DNA of 64,000 nt. Origin: Sparassis latifolia. Its lineage: Eukaryota; Basidiomycota; Agaricomycetes; Polyporales; Sparassidaceae. Under the pieces are notes generated by a model. The model saw nothing but the letters and a program-made list of their open reading frames with translations. It was not told where the DNA came from and did not search any database. This document shows, piece by piece, positions 12,594-24,804 of this stretch. Positions within the stretch are counted from its first letter, which is position 1. The number at the start of each line of letters is the position of its first letter. Made by a program: the position numbers and the translations under genes. The stretch is from NCBI GenBank assembly GCA_018466975.1, contig CM031557.1, forward strand, positions 1,860,001-1,924,000, in the 5' to 3' direction.

Positions 12594-13123
12594 GACTCTG
12601 GGACACGGCGATGCTTGTATCTGGCTTGCATCTTATTCTGTTTTTCGATAATTACATGGTCGACGTGTGGATATGTGGGGTTCATAATATATGTGCCACT
12701 GATTCCTATCAGCTCTTCAACCCATCGGTGGTAGGTAGAGCCGACAACGGTAAGAATAGTTGTCACAGTAATATGCTCACTAGTATTTATATACCATTTC
12801 CAAATAGAACCCTCCTTGACCCAAGCCAGCCGTCGAGTGCGGACACGAAGAAATGAATCCAACACACATCGAGACAATCACGCCCGCGAGTATGTATAGT
12901 ACAATCTAACACACACTAACACCTGAGGTGGAGAGCGTACTATCTCATCTAAAGCTGCTCCACCATAGCAAATTCGAAAGCCACAAAGCACGAAAGCTAG
13001 AGGAACAATGACCTGACAGCGCCACAGGTATAGCTTGGGTATTAAAATGCACGCCGGGCTCGGAAAGAAGAGGGCGGGTTGAGGAAGAACGAAGTAACGA
13101 AGGGAAGCAAGGTGCCTGGGAAG
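12594..13123. other. Intergenic spacer between RCE1 and kinase copy 1
   Basis: No coding signal. The right part (from about 13012, through AGCGCCACAGGTATAG and TATTAAAATG) recurs at about 16285-16380 ahead of kinase copy 2, so it belongs to the duplicated block. Confidence 0.6.
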
Positions 13124-14712
13124 CTAGTTCATCTTCTCCTTGCCTAATATTCTGGACAACCTGAAAGAGAACTCGTGAATAGCCCTAAAGCCATATTATA
13201 AACGTACCAGGACTTCAACAACCACCACGTGTATTGACCTGCCAAACTCCAATTACCGGTTTCTAGAATTTCACGCAAAAGACGTAGGTTACTCCTCGGA
13301 ATAATCAGGTAGTGGAGAATATTTCGTTCTCGAAGCTCTGTCAGCTTTTCTTCTGCGATGGCGGTACGCAAAGTGCGCAGGCGCGATAAAGCCGTACTGG
13401 CGGTGATCCGACCAGACGGGTTGTAATACGACATGTCTTGCAATAGCTTCAGAAGATCTGGCACGTCATTTGCCAGGTCCTAATGATGATGCTAAGTCGC
13501 ACCGCCCGATCAGAGTACACGAGCAGCCCTTACCGGAAACCAAGCATAAAGGAGACGTGCTATTTGATATACGTCGGCCGCAAACGGGTTGAATGCCTTC
13601 TTGCCAAGCGTTTCAGGGGCTCTATGCATCCGGCCTTGCGGGAAAGGGAGTATAGTACATCGAGATAGAGGTAGATCCTCTGGAAAATGAACAGAGATAC
13701 CGAAATCCAGTAAATAGTACCGCACGGGGAACGTCGATCTCCATTCTAAGGGAGGCCATATCTTCAACCCTTTCCGATCTTGGTCATACGTGTACTTCTT
13801 TGGCATCTTTCCGTGGTGATTAACCACAACATTCTCGAATGATATGTCCTGTTTGAGCAATCTTTGAGCTTTCACTACAGAGAATCAAAGACTGGCTCGT
13901 ACCAAGTGTGCTATACGGTGTTTGTGTAAAAACAGAGGGCCTTACAAGAGTCATCATCGGTTATGTGCTGTCCTCAGCTAACATGACTACACACCTCCAG
14001 TAACTGTTCCGCAAAGTCAAGACATTCTGATGCGTAGAGAAAGGGGTACGAACTAGAACTACCACAACAGGGCATGACGGCGAAGCAATAGTCTTCGTAT
14101 TCAAGGAAGTCTAGGACCGGGACCGTTGTATTAGCTGGATCTGATCGCAGAGGCTCCGAGTTGAGCAGTTCCAGTGTTCTCCGCTCATTAGCCCCTTCGG
14201 TTCCCTTTGAAATCACTTTTATGACAACGTCTCGATTCAATCTGGAGTTGGTGTCATGGTGCCATTAGTCTTAGCACAAAAATGAAAGACGAAGAGCATT
14301 ATGGTATCTACCTGTCTCGAGCAGCAAACAGCTGCGCAAACTGGGGGCGAACGACAATGAATCACTAACTGCTTGCAGTGGAACTCACTTACTGGAGAGA
14401 AACTGCTGACGAAGTTGCTCCTGTCCCCATATAGGCCGAAGGACTCGAGAGCAGGCGGTGTCGCTGATATGGGAACAGTGAACGCGCCAGGGACTGCTTT
14501 TGTACGATAGAGTTCGTACCCTGCTGCCTTAAAGAAAGGTCGCAGGACCTCCCACGGCTCTGCCCACCGTTGATTGCGCAGAGGATCAGTCTCTCTCCAC
14601 GCCTGTAGCGACTCGGGCAGGCTCGACTGAGTCCATTAAACACCAACCAAACGAGCACTGGGTATTTCGTACTCACTGGTTGTATGTGATGCTTAGGCTC
14701 GACGGAGCTCAT
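13124..14712 (-). pseudogene. Protein-kinase-like gene, copy 1 (frameshifted)
   Basis: First of four related kinase-like genes. The exon plan follows copy 2: a mini first exon (MSSVEPKHHIQP), SLPESLQAWRETDP..., FAQLFAARD, then LNRDVVIKVISKG (VIK lysine) and NERRTLE (likely helix-C glutamate), the exon before the catalytic loop, DISFENVVVNHHG, LLDFG, HRAPETL, AFNPFAADVYQ, the DLANDVPDLLKLLQDMSYY lobe, and a tiny last exon ending LGKEKMN. Near 13927-13935 the exon that should read ALCFLHKHRIAHL lacks one base relative to copy 2 (TGTTTTTACAC against TGCTTTTTACAC), which shifts the frame just before the catalytic aspartate. All other exons remain open, so the loss is recent or the base call is wrong. 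Confidence 0.75.
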
Positions 14713-15865
14713 GACGAAAAATGTAGAGTGGTTGTTTACATAAGCTCACTTGTCCCAGGCAGTGGGGTCCTGGAGTCTGGGGTTTTGTAGGTCCATGTGA
14801 GTCCAATAGGCCCATCGAGCTTTTTCCTCACAGGGACCTGGTTGAGATTTACCAAAAGTGTGTTACGGAGTCATCAATCATGCCAGCTGGATCATCGCAG
14901 TTTTAACTTGTACAGCATTCGGCTGAGCTGGGTTCAGAATTAATCCTTTTATCCACCAAGTGACTCACAGCGAGAGACTTCCACAGACTTCCACTGTTCG
15001 CCTTTGGTGCCCTGTCATTCCGTGCTGTGGTGGCCTAATTTGCTCTGGCGCTCAGATATTCCTTCTATAAAATGGCTCCGAACATCCTGGACTTGATTCT
15101 CTACCCCACGTCAATACAGAGACAATAGCGATGCAAACACTTCTGCTATATAATATTCCAAACATACTCACTGTGCGTCTGCCATGCGATGATTGACTGG
15201 AAGGCAACAAATTGACATCGCCTATGCTAAGGGCAATGTGAAGGTCGTTGATCGCTACCACGTTATGTATGGCCAGGTCGGCAAAATTGACGACAGGGCT
15301 GGGTTCACCACTGTATGTAAACGCCTTTACCACACCTCTTGATGCTGTGATACTGGCATTCAGGATCCGGCTACAGGAGAACTACTGTATACAGTCGTTT
15401 TCAATGAAGGCCAAGCTAATGAAGAACGTCTGAAATTTCTTAGACCCCAGGTAGAGGTTGCTGAGTGAAGATTTGCATCAATTGGAAGAGATCCTGTCCG
15501 CGCATGTGTTGTTGTACTCCGTTATCACGAACCTTGGAATTGATCAATTTGATATCCACTTTGCAGCTACATCATCCCTCGTCTCTATTTCTTCGCCTGC
15601 CCAGCGTATTTTTTAAATCTCAGCTGGATAATATGTACTAGTAGTTCAGCATGACAGAATGTAGGTTCGAAACGCTTTTCACCGCAGGATCTTGCAAAGA
15701 ATTTTCAAGTTGCGGTGAACTCGGCTCTCCTAGTTCTTGCAATCTCATACCCAATATCACGTAATGTTTACATTTTTCTGGCATACGCTAAACAGTAGAG
15801 GTTCTAGTGGTGCTCGTTAACGCACAAACCTCCTGGTGATATTTTCACTGAGTATATGATACACG
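14713..15865. other. Spacer between kinase copy 1 and the RCE1 fragment
   Basis: No gene supported. The first 130 bases (14771-14850) hold an element shared with the upstream regions of the other kinase copies. The frames near 15.05-15.43 kb have no recognisable content. Confidence 0.5.
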
Positions 15866-16300
15866 AATAGCCCTTGTCTGAGGCGTTTCATGCAGCCCAT
15901 TTACATCACGCGTGGGACACATTCAACCGCTGCGACCGTACAGACGCTGCTGCAAGACGGGCTTGGCTCGTTTCAAGTGGTAAGTGCGGGATTATATGCA
16001 ATGACCTGTTCGATCGCTCAACGAACCCGACAACCAGTGTTCCAACTGGCATATACATGCATATTTGGCTTCCACTGAGCTTTCCTCTTTCTCCGCACCG
16101 GCTGTCTGATCCCGCCAACCGTGTCACACATTTTCTGCAACATCGTGGGTGTCCCTCAATACGGTATGCATATCACGCACTTCCCGCGCAGGCGCACCGG
16201 TGCGTTACAACCACTCCTTTCTCCGCAAAGACTCAGCTGAATATTACGCTCACAGCTATCAGATCTGCCTATATTCTGGGGATCGCTGGTAGCGCCAGGG
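15866..16300 (+). pseudogene. Partial duplicate of RCE1 exons 4-6
   Basis: This block is nearly identical to RCE1 from the end of intron 3 to the start of exon 6: CATTTACATCACGCGTGGG corresponds to AHLHHAWD, the GTAAGT and GTGCGTTACAAC introns are kept, and the reading continues to RSAYILGIAG. The upstream exons carrying the EEVVFR motif are missing. A TGA replaces the Cys codon after FGFH (TTCCACTGAGC against TTCCACTGCGC in the parent). Homology stops inside the last exon and jumps to sequence that follows RCE1 about 500 bp further on. It is a non-functional by-product of the block duplication that also copied the kinase. Confidence 0.9.
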
Positions 16301-16393
16301 TATAGTTTCGATATTAAAATGTGCGCCGGGCTCGGAAGGGGCGGGAGGAAGATCGAAGTACAGAAGGGAAGCAGTTAAGGGTGCCCGAACTAG

Positions 16394-17993
16394 TTAGTCA
16401 ATCTTTTCCTTTCCCGACATTCTGTAAAACCTGAAAGAGAGTTCATGAACAGCCCTAAAGCCATACTGTAAACGTACCAGGACTTCAACAACCACCACGT
16501 GTATTGACCTGCCAAACTCCAATTGCCGGCTTCCAGAATTTCACGCAAAAGCCTGAAGTTACTCCTCGGAATGATTAAGAAGTGGAGAATGTCTCGTTCA
16601 CGAAGCTCTGTCAGCTTTTCTTCTGCGATGGTGGTACGCAAAGTACTCAGACGCGATAAAGCCGTACTGGCGGTAATCCGACCAGACGGGTTGTAATACG
16701 ACATGTCTTGCAATAGCTTGAGAAGATCTGGCACGTCATTTGCCAAGTCCTAACGATGATGCTGAGACACCGCACTGGTTTAAAGTACATGAGCAGTCCT
16801 TACCGTAAACCAAGCATAGAAGAGACGTGCCACTTGATATACGTCGGCTGCAAACGGGTTGAACGCCTTCTCGCCGAGGGTTTCAGGGGCTCTATGCTCC
16901 CGTCCCTGAGGAAAAGGGAGTGTAGTACATCGAGACAGAGGCAGATCCTCCGGAAAATGAACAGAGATACCGAAATCCAGGAGACAATACCGCACGGGAA
17001 ACGTCGATCTCCATTCTGAGGGAGGCCATATCTTCAAACTTCTACAATTTTGGTCATATTTGTACTGCTCTGGCATCTCTCCGTGGTGATTCACCACGAT
17101 ATTCTCGAAGGATATATCCTGATGGGGAGGTTTACACTCTCACTGCATTGAATTCGAACGCTAGGTCTCACCAAGTGCGCTATACGGTGTTTGTGTAAAA
17201 AGCAGAGGGCCTGCAAAATTCGGTCAACCATGCGCGATCTAAAGTTAATATGATCACACACCTCTAGTAACTGCTCCGCAAAATCGAGACATTCCGACGC
17301 GTAGAGAAAGGGGTACGAACTAGAACTATCACAGCAGGGCATGACGGCGAAGCAATAGTCCTCGTATTCAAGGAAGTCTAGGACTGGGATCGTTGCGTTA
17401 GCCGGATCTGATCGCAGAGGCTCTGAGTTGAGTATTTCCAGTCTTCGTCGCTCATTTGCCCCTTCTTCTCCTTTTGAAATCACTTTTATGACAACATCCC
17501 GATTCATCCTGGAGTTGGCATCATGGTGTCATTATGCTTAGCACGAAAATGGAATGACGAAGAACACCGCAGTATCTACCTGTCTCGAGCAGCAAACAAC
17601 TGCGCAAACTATGGTGCACGTCACGCAATCAATGACTTTATAGCTCCTTGCAATGAACCCACTTACTGGAGGAAAATAGCTGGCGAACTTGCTCCTGTCT
17701 CCATATAGGCCGAAAGATTCTGAAGCAGGCGCTGTCGATGTCATGGGAACTATGTACTCGCCAGGGTGCTCTTTTGCACGATAGAGTTCGTAACCTGCTG
17801 TTGTAAAGAAACGTCGCAATACCTCCCACGGTTCTGCCCATCGTGAATTGCGCAGTGGATCTATATCTCTCCATGCCTGTAGAGACCCAGGCAGGCTCTA
17901 CGAGTCACAACAGGAGTCCGGCGAATATCTGCCAAATATTAAACGTTTTGCACTCACAGTTTGAACGCTATGCTTAACCTTGATGGAGTCCAT
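16394..17993 (-). CDS. Protein-kinase-like gene, copy 2 (intact)
   Basis: About 400 residues over eight exons, all open. Exon 1 is 17993-17958 (MDSIKVKHSVQT) and exon 2 starts at 17897 (SLPGSLQAWRDIDP). After FAQLFAARD comes MNRDVVIKVISKG with the ATP-anchoring lysine, then NERRRLE. The catalytic loop is HRIAHLDISFEN: Asp and Asn are kept but the usual HRD arginine is Leu. DFG is in LLDFG, and the activation segment ends HRAPETL. No glycine-rich P-loop is obvious. The last exon is only a dozen codons (FYRMSGKEKID). Architecture and copy number fit the kinase families expanded in Agaricomycetes; which one I cannot say. It may be active but lies in a decaying array. Substrate unknown. Confidence 0.8.
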
Positions 17994-18294
17994 GAGGAAG
18001 ACTGTAAGGACGGAGTGCACCCTCGAGCGTAGAGTGAGTTCAACCGTCGTGTCTGGGGTATTGTGGGTCCATGCGAATCCACTGGCAATATTTGGTGCTG
18101 GGATAGATGTGTTGCGCCGAGCTTTTCTTTCCACGGGAACTGGGTAGGACCCATCGAATATATGGGCTACCGTGACCAATTTTCATAGGGCTCTAGGTAA
18201 CCATTGGTTAGAGAGGAACAAGTATGATGACAATAGCGCAATCGTTCGACTACATGAGGCGAGTAAATCCAAGAGGCAGTCAGATGAAGCACAT

Positions 18295-20038
18295 CTACAC
18301 TAGTATATATGGTATAGCTCTAAGATGTACACGAACACGCGCCGCTCGAATTTTGAAAGTGATAAAGCTCAGAAACAGGAAGAACATCGACCTATAACAA
18401 CGGGTATCACAATGGGCACCAGGCCCAAGACAAAACACAAATGAAGACAGTACCGTAGCAGAAGCATAATTATACCCTTTCTCCTTTAGCCCCACGATGT
18501 TCCGGACCCTGAACCGAAACACGTGAGATGCGAGACAACAAGACAGATTGCAGATACGACGAACCAAGCTTTCAACAGACCCCATGCAAATTGACACGCC
18601 AAAGCGCAGTTTCCTGTCTCGATGATATCGCGAAACATAATCAGATTACTCCTCGGAATATCTGGAAATGAGAGAATTTCGCGTTCTTGTTCCTCCTGCA
18701 ACATATCAACAGGAATGGTGGAACAGACTGCACGTAGTCGCGCCAATGCCATTGTTGCGGTGATCCGACGAGAGGGGTTATAAGATGACATGTCTTGTAG
18801 TAGCTTCAGAAGATCGGGCACACTGTTCGCCACATCCTAATCGCGCTACTAAGCCACAGCGACGAAGTCAGATAACGAGGAATCCTCACCGAAAACAGCC
18901 CATAGAAGACGCGTGCTGTCTGATATACATCGGCTGCGAACGGGTTGTACGCTGTCTTTCCCAGAGTTTCAGGTGCTCTGTGTTCCCTTCCTTGTGGGAA
19001 AGGGAGTATAGTGCACATGGACAGGGGCGTATCTTCCTTAAAGTGCACTGAATAGCCGAAGTCCATAAGACGGTATCGCACGGAAAAGGTGGAGCGCCAC
19101 TCTGGAACAGGACATATCCTGTATATTTTTCCATCTTCAAAGATGACAGCTTCTGGTAAAGTTCCGTGGTGATTCACCATAACGTTCTCCGAAGATATGT
19201 CCTAATGGCCAACATGAGTTCTCCTGACCATATAGGCTGACCAGCTTCTCACCAAATGTGCTATTCGATGTTCATGTAGGAAGGAAAGAGCCTATGCGGT
19301 TGAAGTCAGTCGTTGGCATGGCAAAATTTTGGGAAGGAGAGAATCACACGCCTTCAACACTTGCTCAGCAAAGTCGAGACATTCTGATGCATTCAGAAAA
19401 GGAAAATCGTCACTTCCGTTGCAGAACGGCATGACTGCAAAACAGAAGTCTTCATAGTCAATAAATTCAAGGACCGGAACGGTTGTGTTGGCGGGATGAG
19501 ACCGCAAAGGCTCGGAGTTTAGCAGTTGCAATATTTGTCGCTCATTTTCTCCCTCCTTTCCTTTTGAAACCACTTTAATGACAACGTCCCGGTTCAGGCT
19601 AAATTAGTGTCGTTGATGTCAACATAAAGATGGATGACAAAGCATGCTAAAGTACCTATCTCGAGCAGCAAACACTTGGGCAAACTATGCGCCCAGTTAC
19701 CCAAGAAACCTCACACATACCACACAACGTGCCCCACTTACTGGTATTAATTGACTCTGGAAGTTGCTCCGGTCTCCAAAAAGCCCGAACGACTCAACGG
19801 CCGGTGATGTTTCCGTATCAGGAGTACTGAGTTTGCCCCACCCCTCGCACGGTATAGTTCGTAACCTGCTGTCTTGAAGATGGGACGCAAAGCCTCCCAT
19901 GGCTGCGACCATTGCGGGTCGCACATTGGTTCAATATCTCTCCATGACCGCAGCGACGTTGGGAGGCTCTACAGAGGTGAAGTGAGTATCTCGTCTTAAA
20001 TAGCTACAGCCCGCGCTCACGTCCTGTACGCTCGTCAT
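18295..20038 (-). pseudogene. Protein-kinase-like gene, copy 3 (frameshifted, altered C terminus)
   Basis: Same exon plan as copy 2: MTSVQD, SLPTSLRSWRDIEP, FAQVFAARD, LNRDVVIKVVSKG, ALSFLHEHRIAHL, DISSENVMVNHHG, LMDFGYSV, HRAPETL and DVANSVPDLLKLLQDM. Two faults show. First, exon 2 loses one base near 19829-19851, between YRA and KLSTPDTETSP, when compared with copy 4. Second, the donor after AEQVLK reads GCGTGT instead of GTGTGT. The final exon does not stop after a few residues; spliced at the usual point it continues from VRNIVGLKEKG into a hydrophobic FFLFLSFITF stretch and stops at 18295, so it would add a membrane segment. Unspliced it would stop at 18486. Probably a pseudogene. Confidence 0.7.
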
Positions 20039-23000
20039 GGGTACCAAAGATCGGGACTAACAGCAAGTGATTTCTGTCGACGTGCCAGGATAGAATATAG
20101 GTGAAGGAAAGGAGGGTGGAAGGTGAGCACTTGAGTCATAAGTAACGATGATCAAGTTCCAGATTATGTAAGCGTAACGACATCTCTCCCCGAATTGCCT
20201 CCGCTCTTGTCGCCCCATCATTAATGGGCGGCAGCCTGCTTGAGCCAATATACGTGTACTATCTAGCCACCTTGATGATCCACTCTGATGCTAAATAGCG
20301 CCATTCTACATTCCGGTACTTACTAATCGTATGGGCTTACTGGCAAATGCCAGTGCCGGATTCCTGGGCTTCTTCAACCGCCACCCGGTGCGTTGGACCG
20401 ATCTCTCGGAACAAACTCATTATGGAATGTGTATAGACCTTCACATGAATTTGTGATCAGCTTGTAGTGTGAGCGCCGTTCGACCCTGATATCCACTCTG
20501 TTGTGCGTAGCCGTGGGAGTATTGTAGGTCCAGGTGGGTCCAGTATTACGCAGTCGGCCCCACCTGTCAGCGCATCCCCAGGCTATCGGTACTTGGGTTC
20601 TGGCGTCTCGTCTTGCTGAAGATTGCTTTTTCTATCCTTGGTGCACTTGGGCACAGTGACCTGACCTCAACCGGGTCAAGGCCCTTTGATGGTGAGCTAT
20701 AAACTGATGACATCAGAGTGTGGCATCGTGGCGAGGAAGGAAGAAGGAAGAACACTATATCCTAGTGGGAGCTGAAATCGATTCATTTGTGCTGGTTCTT
20801 CTGGCGGGAATGTCTGGGCGCAACGGAACCATTATACTGAGAACGGACCGGAAGTGTCATCTACTGGTGGCTCAACTGGGATGCGCCAATTTGCTATGTA
20901 TTTCCTGCTTGAGCCCTCTGGATTATCGTCACCTGGTTCGGTCAAGGATGAACTCCCGTGACCGTGACTGCTGTTTCATTTATATGCCCTGTCTACAGGA
21001 TGATATTCAGAGCATCCCCTTCGGAGTCCCCAAAGATGTCTGTCCAAGAATTCGAAATTCCCCAGGGCACCGAGATGGAGACGATATTAAAACTCGGTTT
21101 TCAGCCAATGTTTGGAGTACGTTCGAAGTAGCGTATGGGCCGTGAACCGCTGTTGACTTACATGATTGCCTTATCTCACATAGAACGGTGTTAGAGTTGT
21201 TGACCGAGATCACGCGCGATATAAACAAGACAGTGTGGTGAGCAAGCGAACAGGGTGGTCCACGGTACGTCTGTGTCCATAGTGAGATATCTCATCTTCC
21301 AATACGGCATCTGTGAATCCAGGACAAGACCACTGGCGACAGAACGTATGTGGTCTATTTCGGTCAGGAGTCGGATATATTCTGGGGTCGGCAGTTGGTT
21401 CAGTCAGATGTTATCCAAAGAGCGAAGAAAGTCAGTGTCGTTGACTTGTACAAGGGGGGTTCTAGCTCTGCCCGTTAGTGGCACGTCTTTCGATTTCACT
21501 GCGTGAGGTTGTTCAGCTCAAGATTCAACGATCTGTAGAAATCCAATTAGCACTGCCCCGTCTTCCCGCCCCCGTCGTCTCACTTTTCTGTTCCTATTGC
21601 CTGCCTAGGTTACTACATCGGCACAGTTGCATACTGGTGTTGTGTTCAACACCCTCGTGTAACGCTGTAGATTGGGGTTCAACGTTCAACAGCCTTGCGG
21701 TCACTGTAGATATCATTTGATCAATATGCGCAATGAAGAAATTTTTATCGCATGCCTGCATGACCCTCTGGCATCGGAATCTGGCACTTCCAACACCATT
21801 TCATTCAGCGTATGTGATACATACCTCCTGCAATCTTCAGAAGCGGAAAAGTTTTGAGGAGACATCCCCACCGGAACCCTGGAGGGTATGGCACAGCTGT
21901 CTGGGCTCCCGCGCAGCAGCTACCCTTGCTGTTGATTAGTCTGTTGTCGCTAGCTTTTGTCACGGATGAGCGTGAATCTTGTCCACTGCGGTCTCCGATC
22001 CAGACAGCGTCCTCCGGTGCTCCGTTGAATTGACTGGATTGAGTCAAAACTTCTGTCGCCTCCTTCACAAACTGGATTTCCGACAACCTGAACCGACTCT
22101 TCCCATGGTGACGCCCTGAAACATGTCTTACACTCCCATAGCTATCGTATGCAGCGACTCTGGGAATTCGGGGTTCACATTATACCACTAGAGCCCTGTC
22201 ATCAGCCATCAGCGCCCATCAGGTATAATTACGATACCTTGAGGCGCAGGATGATCTTCTCTCTGACTGATGCACGGGCCCAGCGCTGCTACCATTCATT
22301 TCTATCTTCTTCCAACGGATTTTGCATTCCGGACCGATATCACTTCGGTGTCCACTAACGTCTACAAGTGCATACACCGGCGATTTCCTATCATTCATCA
22401 TTCTCAGGGCCGATAATGTCTCGTGCGCGCTGCGTGTAATGCATCAATAACACTCCATTGTAGAGAAAATAGTTGCGACGCACTATGTATGTACCTTTAA
22501 GGAACCTCAGTTCCAACGTCCGTCGTCTCACTCTACTGGAAGATAATGGGAAACGGCGAGCGCTTCAGCGTCTGAAAGTGGTTGTCAGCGGAAGGGCTTC
22601 GTCACAGACTTAACCTGATCAAGAGAGACCCTACCGGCGCCTCGATGTGCTCTGGATGGTAGGTTCCTCAGAGCACTCGACCAATTCCGAATAGCTGTGA
22701 CTCCACATCGGAATCCTCAGCTGTCTGCCGGGGCTTGACAGGCACAGCTCTGCGGTCCTTCCTCGTTGCCGTCCATCTGCATTTATGCTTGCTCGGTGCC
22801 TATCCAGCCCTAGAACGTTCCATCAAAATTCTACAGCGTTACCGACACTCTGCGATTTATAGGTCGTGGTTTCGATCTTGGCTGTGAAATCATCGATAAG
22901 TGAAATGCGGACTCACATCCGCCTTCATCGATGCCTCGCCGGCGTCGGCGCTTAGAAGTTCGCACGGCGCATGGACAACGGAAGAACATCGTACCTCCGA

Positions 23001-23214
23001 GTCATGTTAGCATGTCGTATCTGCTTTTCGCAACGGAATCCTGGTACATGAGACCCTGTGCGAACGTGTCTGCAACTAATTTGCCATCCTATGGTTACGC
23101 ACAGGATTGACCAAGGTAGTCCAAAAATGCCCACATAGAATAGGTATCATGACAGGCACTAGGCCCTCTAATAAGAGAAGAGTCAAAAAGGAGAGGAGAA
23201 GACGTTGAGCGCAG
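20039..23214. other. 3.2 kb between kinase copies 3 and 4, no supported gene
   Basis: The proximal part (20513-20600) repeats the element found upstream of the other kinase copies, but about 480 bp from the copy 3 start instead of 60-70, so an insertion is likely. Short coding-like scraps occur on the plus strand, such as MSVQEFEIPQGTEMETI near 21035 and YFGQESDIFWGRQLVQ near 21357-21405, each followed by stops. They could be remnants of one unknown gene. Nothing else is recognisable up to 23.2 kb. Confidence 0.4.
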
Positions 23215-24804
23215 CTAATCCGTCTTCTCGTTTCCTGTCGTTTTGAACAACCTGGCAAACACCCGTGAGCAGTTACAAAACCAAAATTGTTCTGCAGACA
23301 CACCATATCTTCAACAACGCCCACGCAAACTGACATGCTAAACTCCATTTGCCGGTCTCTAGAATGTCACGGAACATGACCAGATGGCTCCTCGGAACAA
23401 GCGGGAATATAAGAAGTTCTCGTTCGCGAAGGTCTTTCAATTTCTCGTTAGGGATGGTGGAGCGCAATGTGCGCAGTCGCGCCAATGCCTCTGTGGCAGT
23501 GATTCGACGGGACGGATTATACGATGACATGTCTTGCAACAGCTTCAACAGATCAGGAACGTCATCCACTAAGTCCTACGTGCATCATTTAGCCATTATA
23601 TTTGTTTAGAAGAACATAAAAGAAGGACGTACAGGAAACCAGCCATAGAAGATACGAGCTGTTTGATAGACATCAGCCGCGAACGGATTAAATGCCTGCG
23701 TACCCCGAACTTCGGGAGCTCGATGCTCTCTGCCTTGTGGGAAGGGTAGAGCAGTGCACTTGCCTAAGCGGACATCTTCGTTGAAACGGATAGAGTACCC
23801 GAAATCCATGAAAAGGTACCGCACAGGGAAGGTGGAGCGCCACTCTTGAGGCGGCCAAATCTTCAAGGGGGGCTCATGCTGTCCCTGTAATATAAATATC
23901 TGTGTCAACAAGCCATGGTGGTTCACCAGGATATTCTCGGTAGATATATCCTGATGTAATAACTGTAAGCTCCCATCGCCCGGAGAAAAACAGGGCTGAT
24001 ACATACCAAGTGTGCAATACGATGAGTGTGTAAGAAAGAGATCCCCTATAGAATTAAGGTTCATGATCTGCGATGAGAAGTTGCTGAAAGATAATCACGC
24101 ACCTCCAGCACTTGTTCTGCAAAATCGAGACATTCTGATGCATGCAGGAAAGGACGTTCATCACAGCCATCACAGTAGGGCATGACTGCAAAGCAGTACT
24201 CCTGGTACTCAAGAAATTCGATGACCGGAACAGTTGAATTGGCTGGATCGCATTGCAGAGGCTCAGAGTTCAGCATTTGCAAAATTTGCCGCTCATTTTC
24301 CCCTTCCTTCCCCTTCGAAATCAACTTTATAACAACGTCTCGATCCATCCTAGAAAGATGTCCTTAGCATAAAGACGATGAACAGATTGCAACAACATAC
24401 GTGTCTCGAGCAGGAAATACTTGAGAAACCTACACCACTGGCAGTAAGTCATGCACCGGACCTTCTGCGCAACACGACAGGCTCACGGGGATAAAATGAG
24501 TTTTGAGTTTGCTTCTATCCCCATACAACCCAAAGGAATCGAGAGCAGGTGGTGTCGTTGTATTGGGGGTGCTGAGTTTACCATTAATGCCAGCACGATA
24601 AAGATCATAACCAGCTTCACGAAAGAAAGGACGTAAGAATTCCCAGGGTTGGGCCCATTGCGGATCGGCCGTGGTATCGATGTCTCTCCATGATCGTACC
24701 GATGTGGGCAAGCTCTGCGGATGAAAAATGAGTATGCCAGGCGTTAAGTTAGTCAATACTTGCATCTTGAACCGAGACACAAAGTGTAGCCTTGATATTA
24801 TCCA
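23215..24804 (-). CDS. Protein-kinase-like gene, copy 4 (intact)
   Basis: The most divergent intact copy. In order: MDNIKATLCVSVQD, SLPTSVRSWRDIDT, a Pro/Thr loop, VSQVFPARD, MDRDVVIKLISKG (ATP lysine), NERQILQ, then GISFLHTHRIAHL and DISTENILVNHHG, giving the same HLD catalytic loop with Leu for Arg. FMDFGYSI supplies DFG, HRAPEV closes the activation segment and AFNPFAADVYQ starts helix F. The C lobe (DLVDDVPDLLKLLQDMSSY) ends in a tiny exon, LFKTTGNEKTD. All exons are open. Intron 1 seems to use a GC-AG pair (GAT|GCAAGT). Compared with copy 2 this copy has drifted widely but keeps every catalytic residue, which suggests selection for function. Confidence 0.8.
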
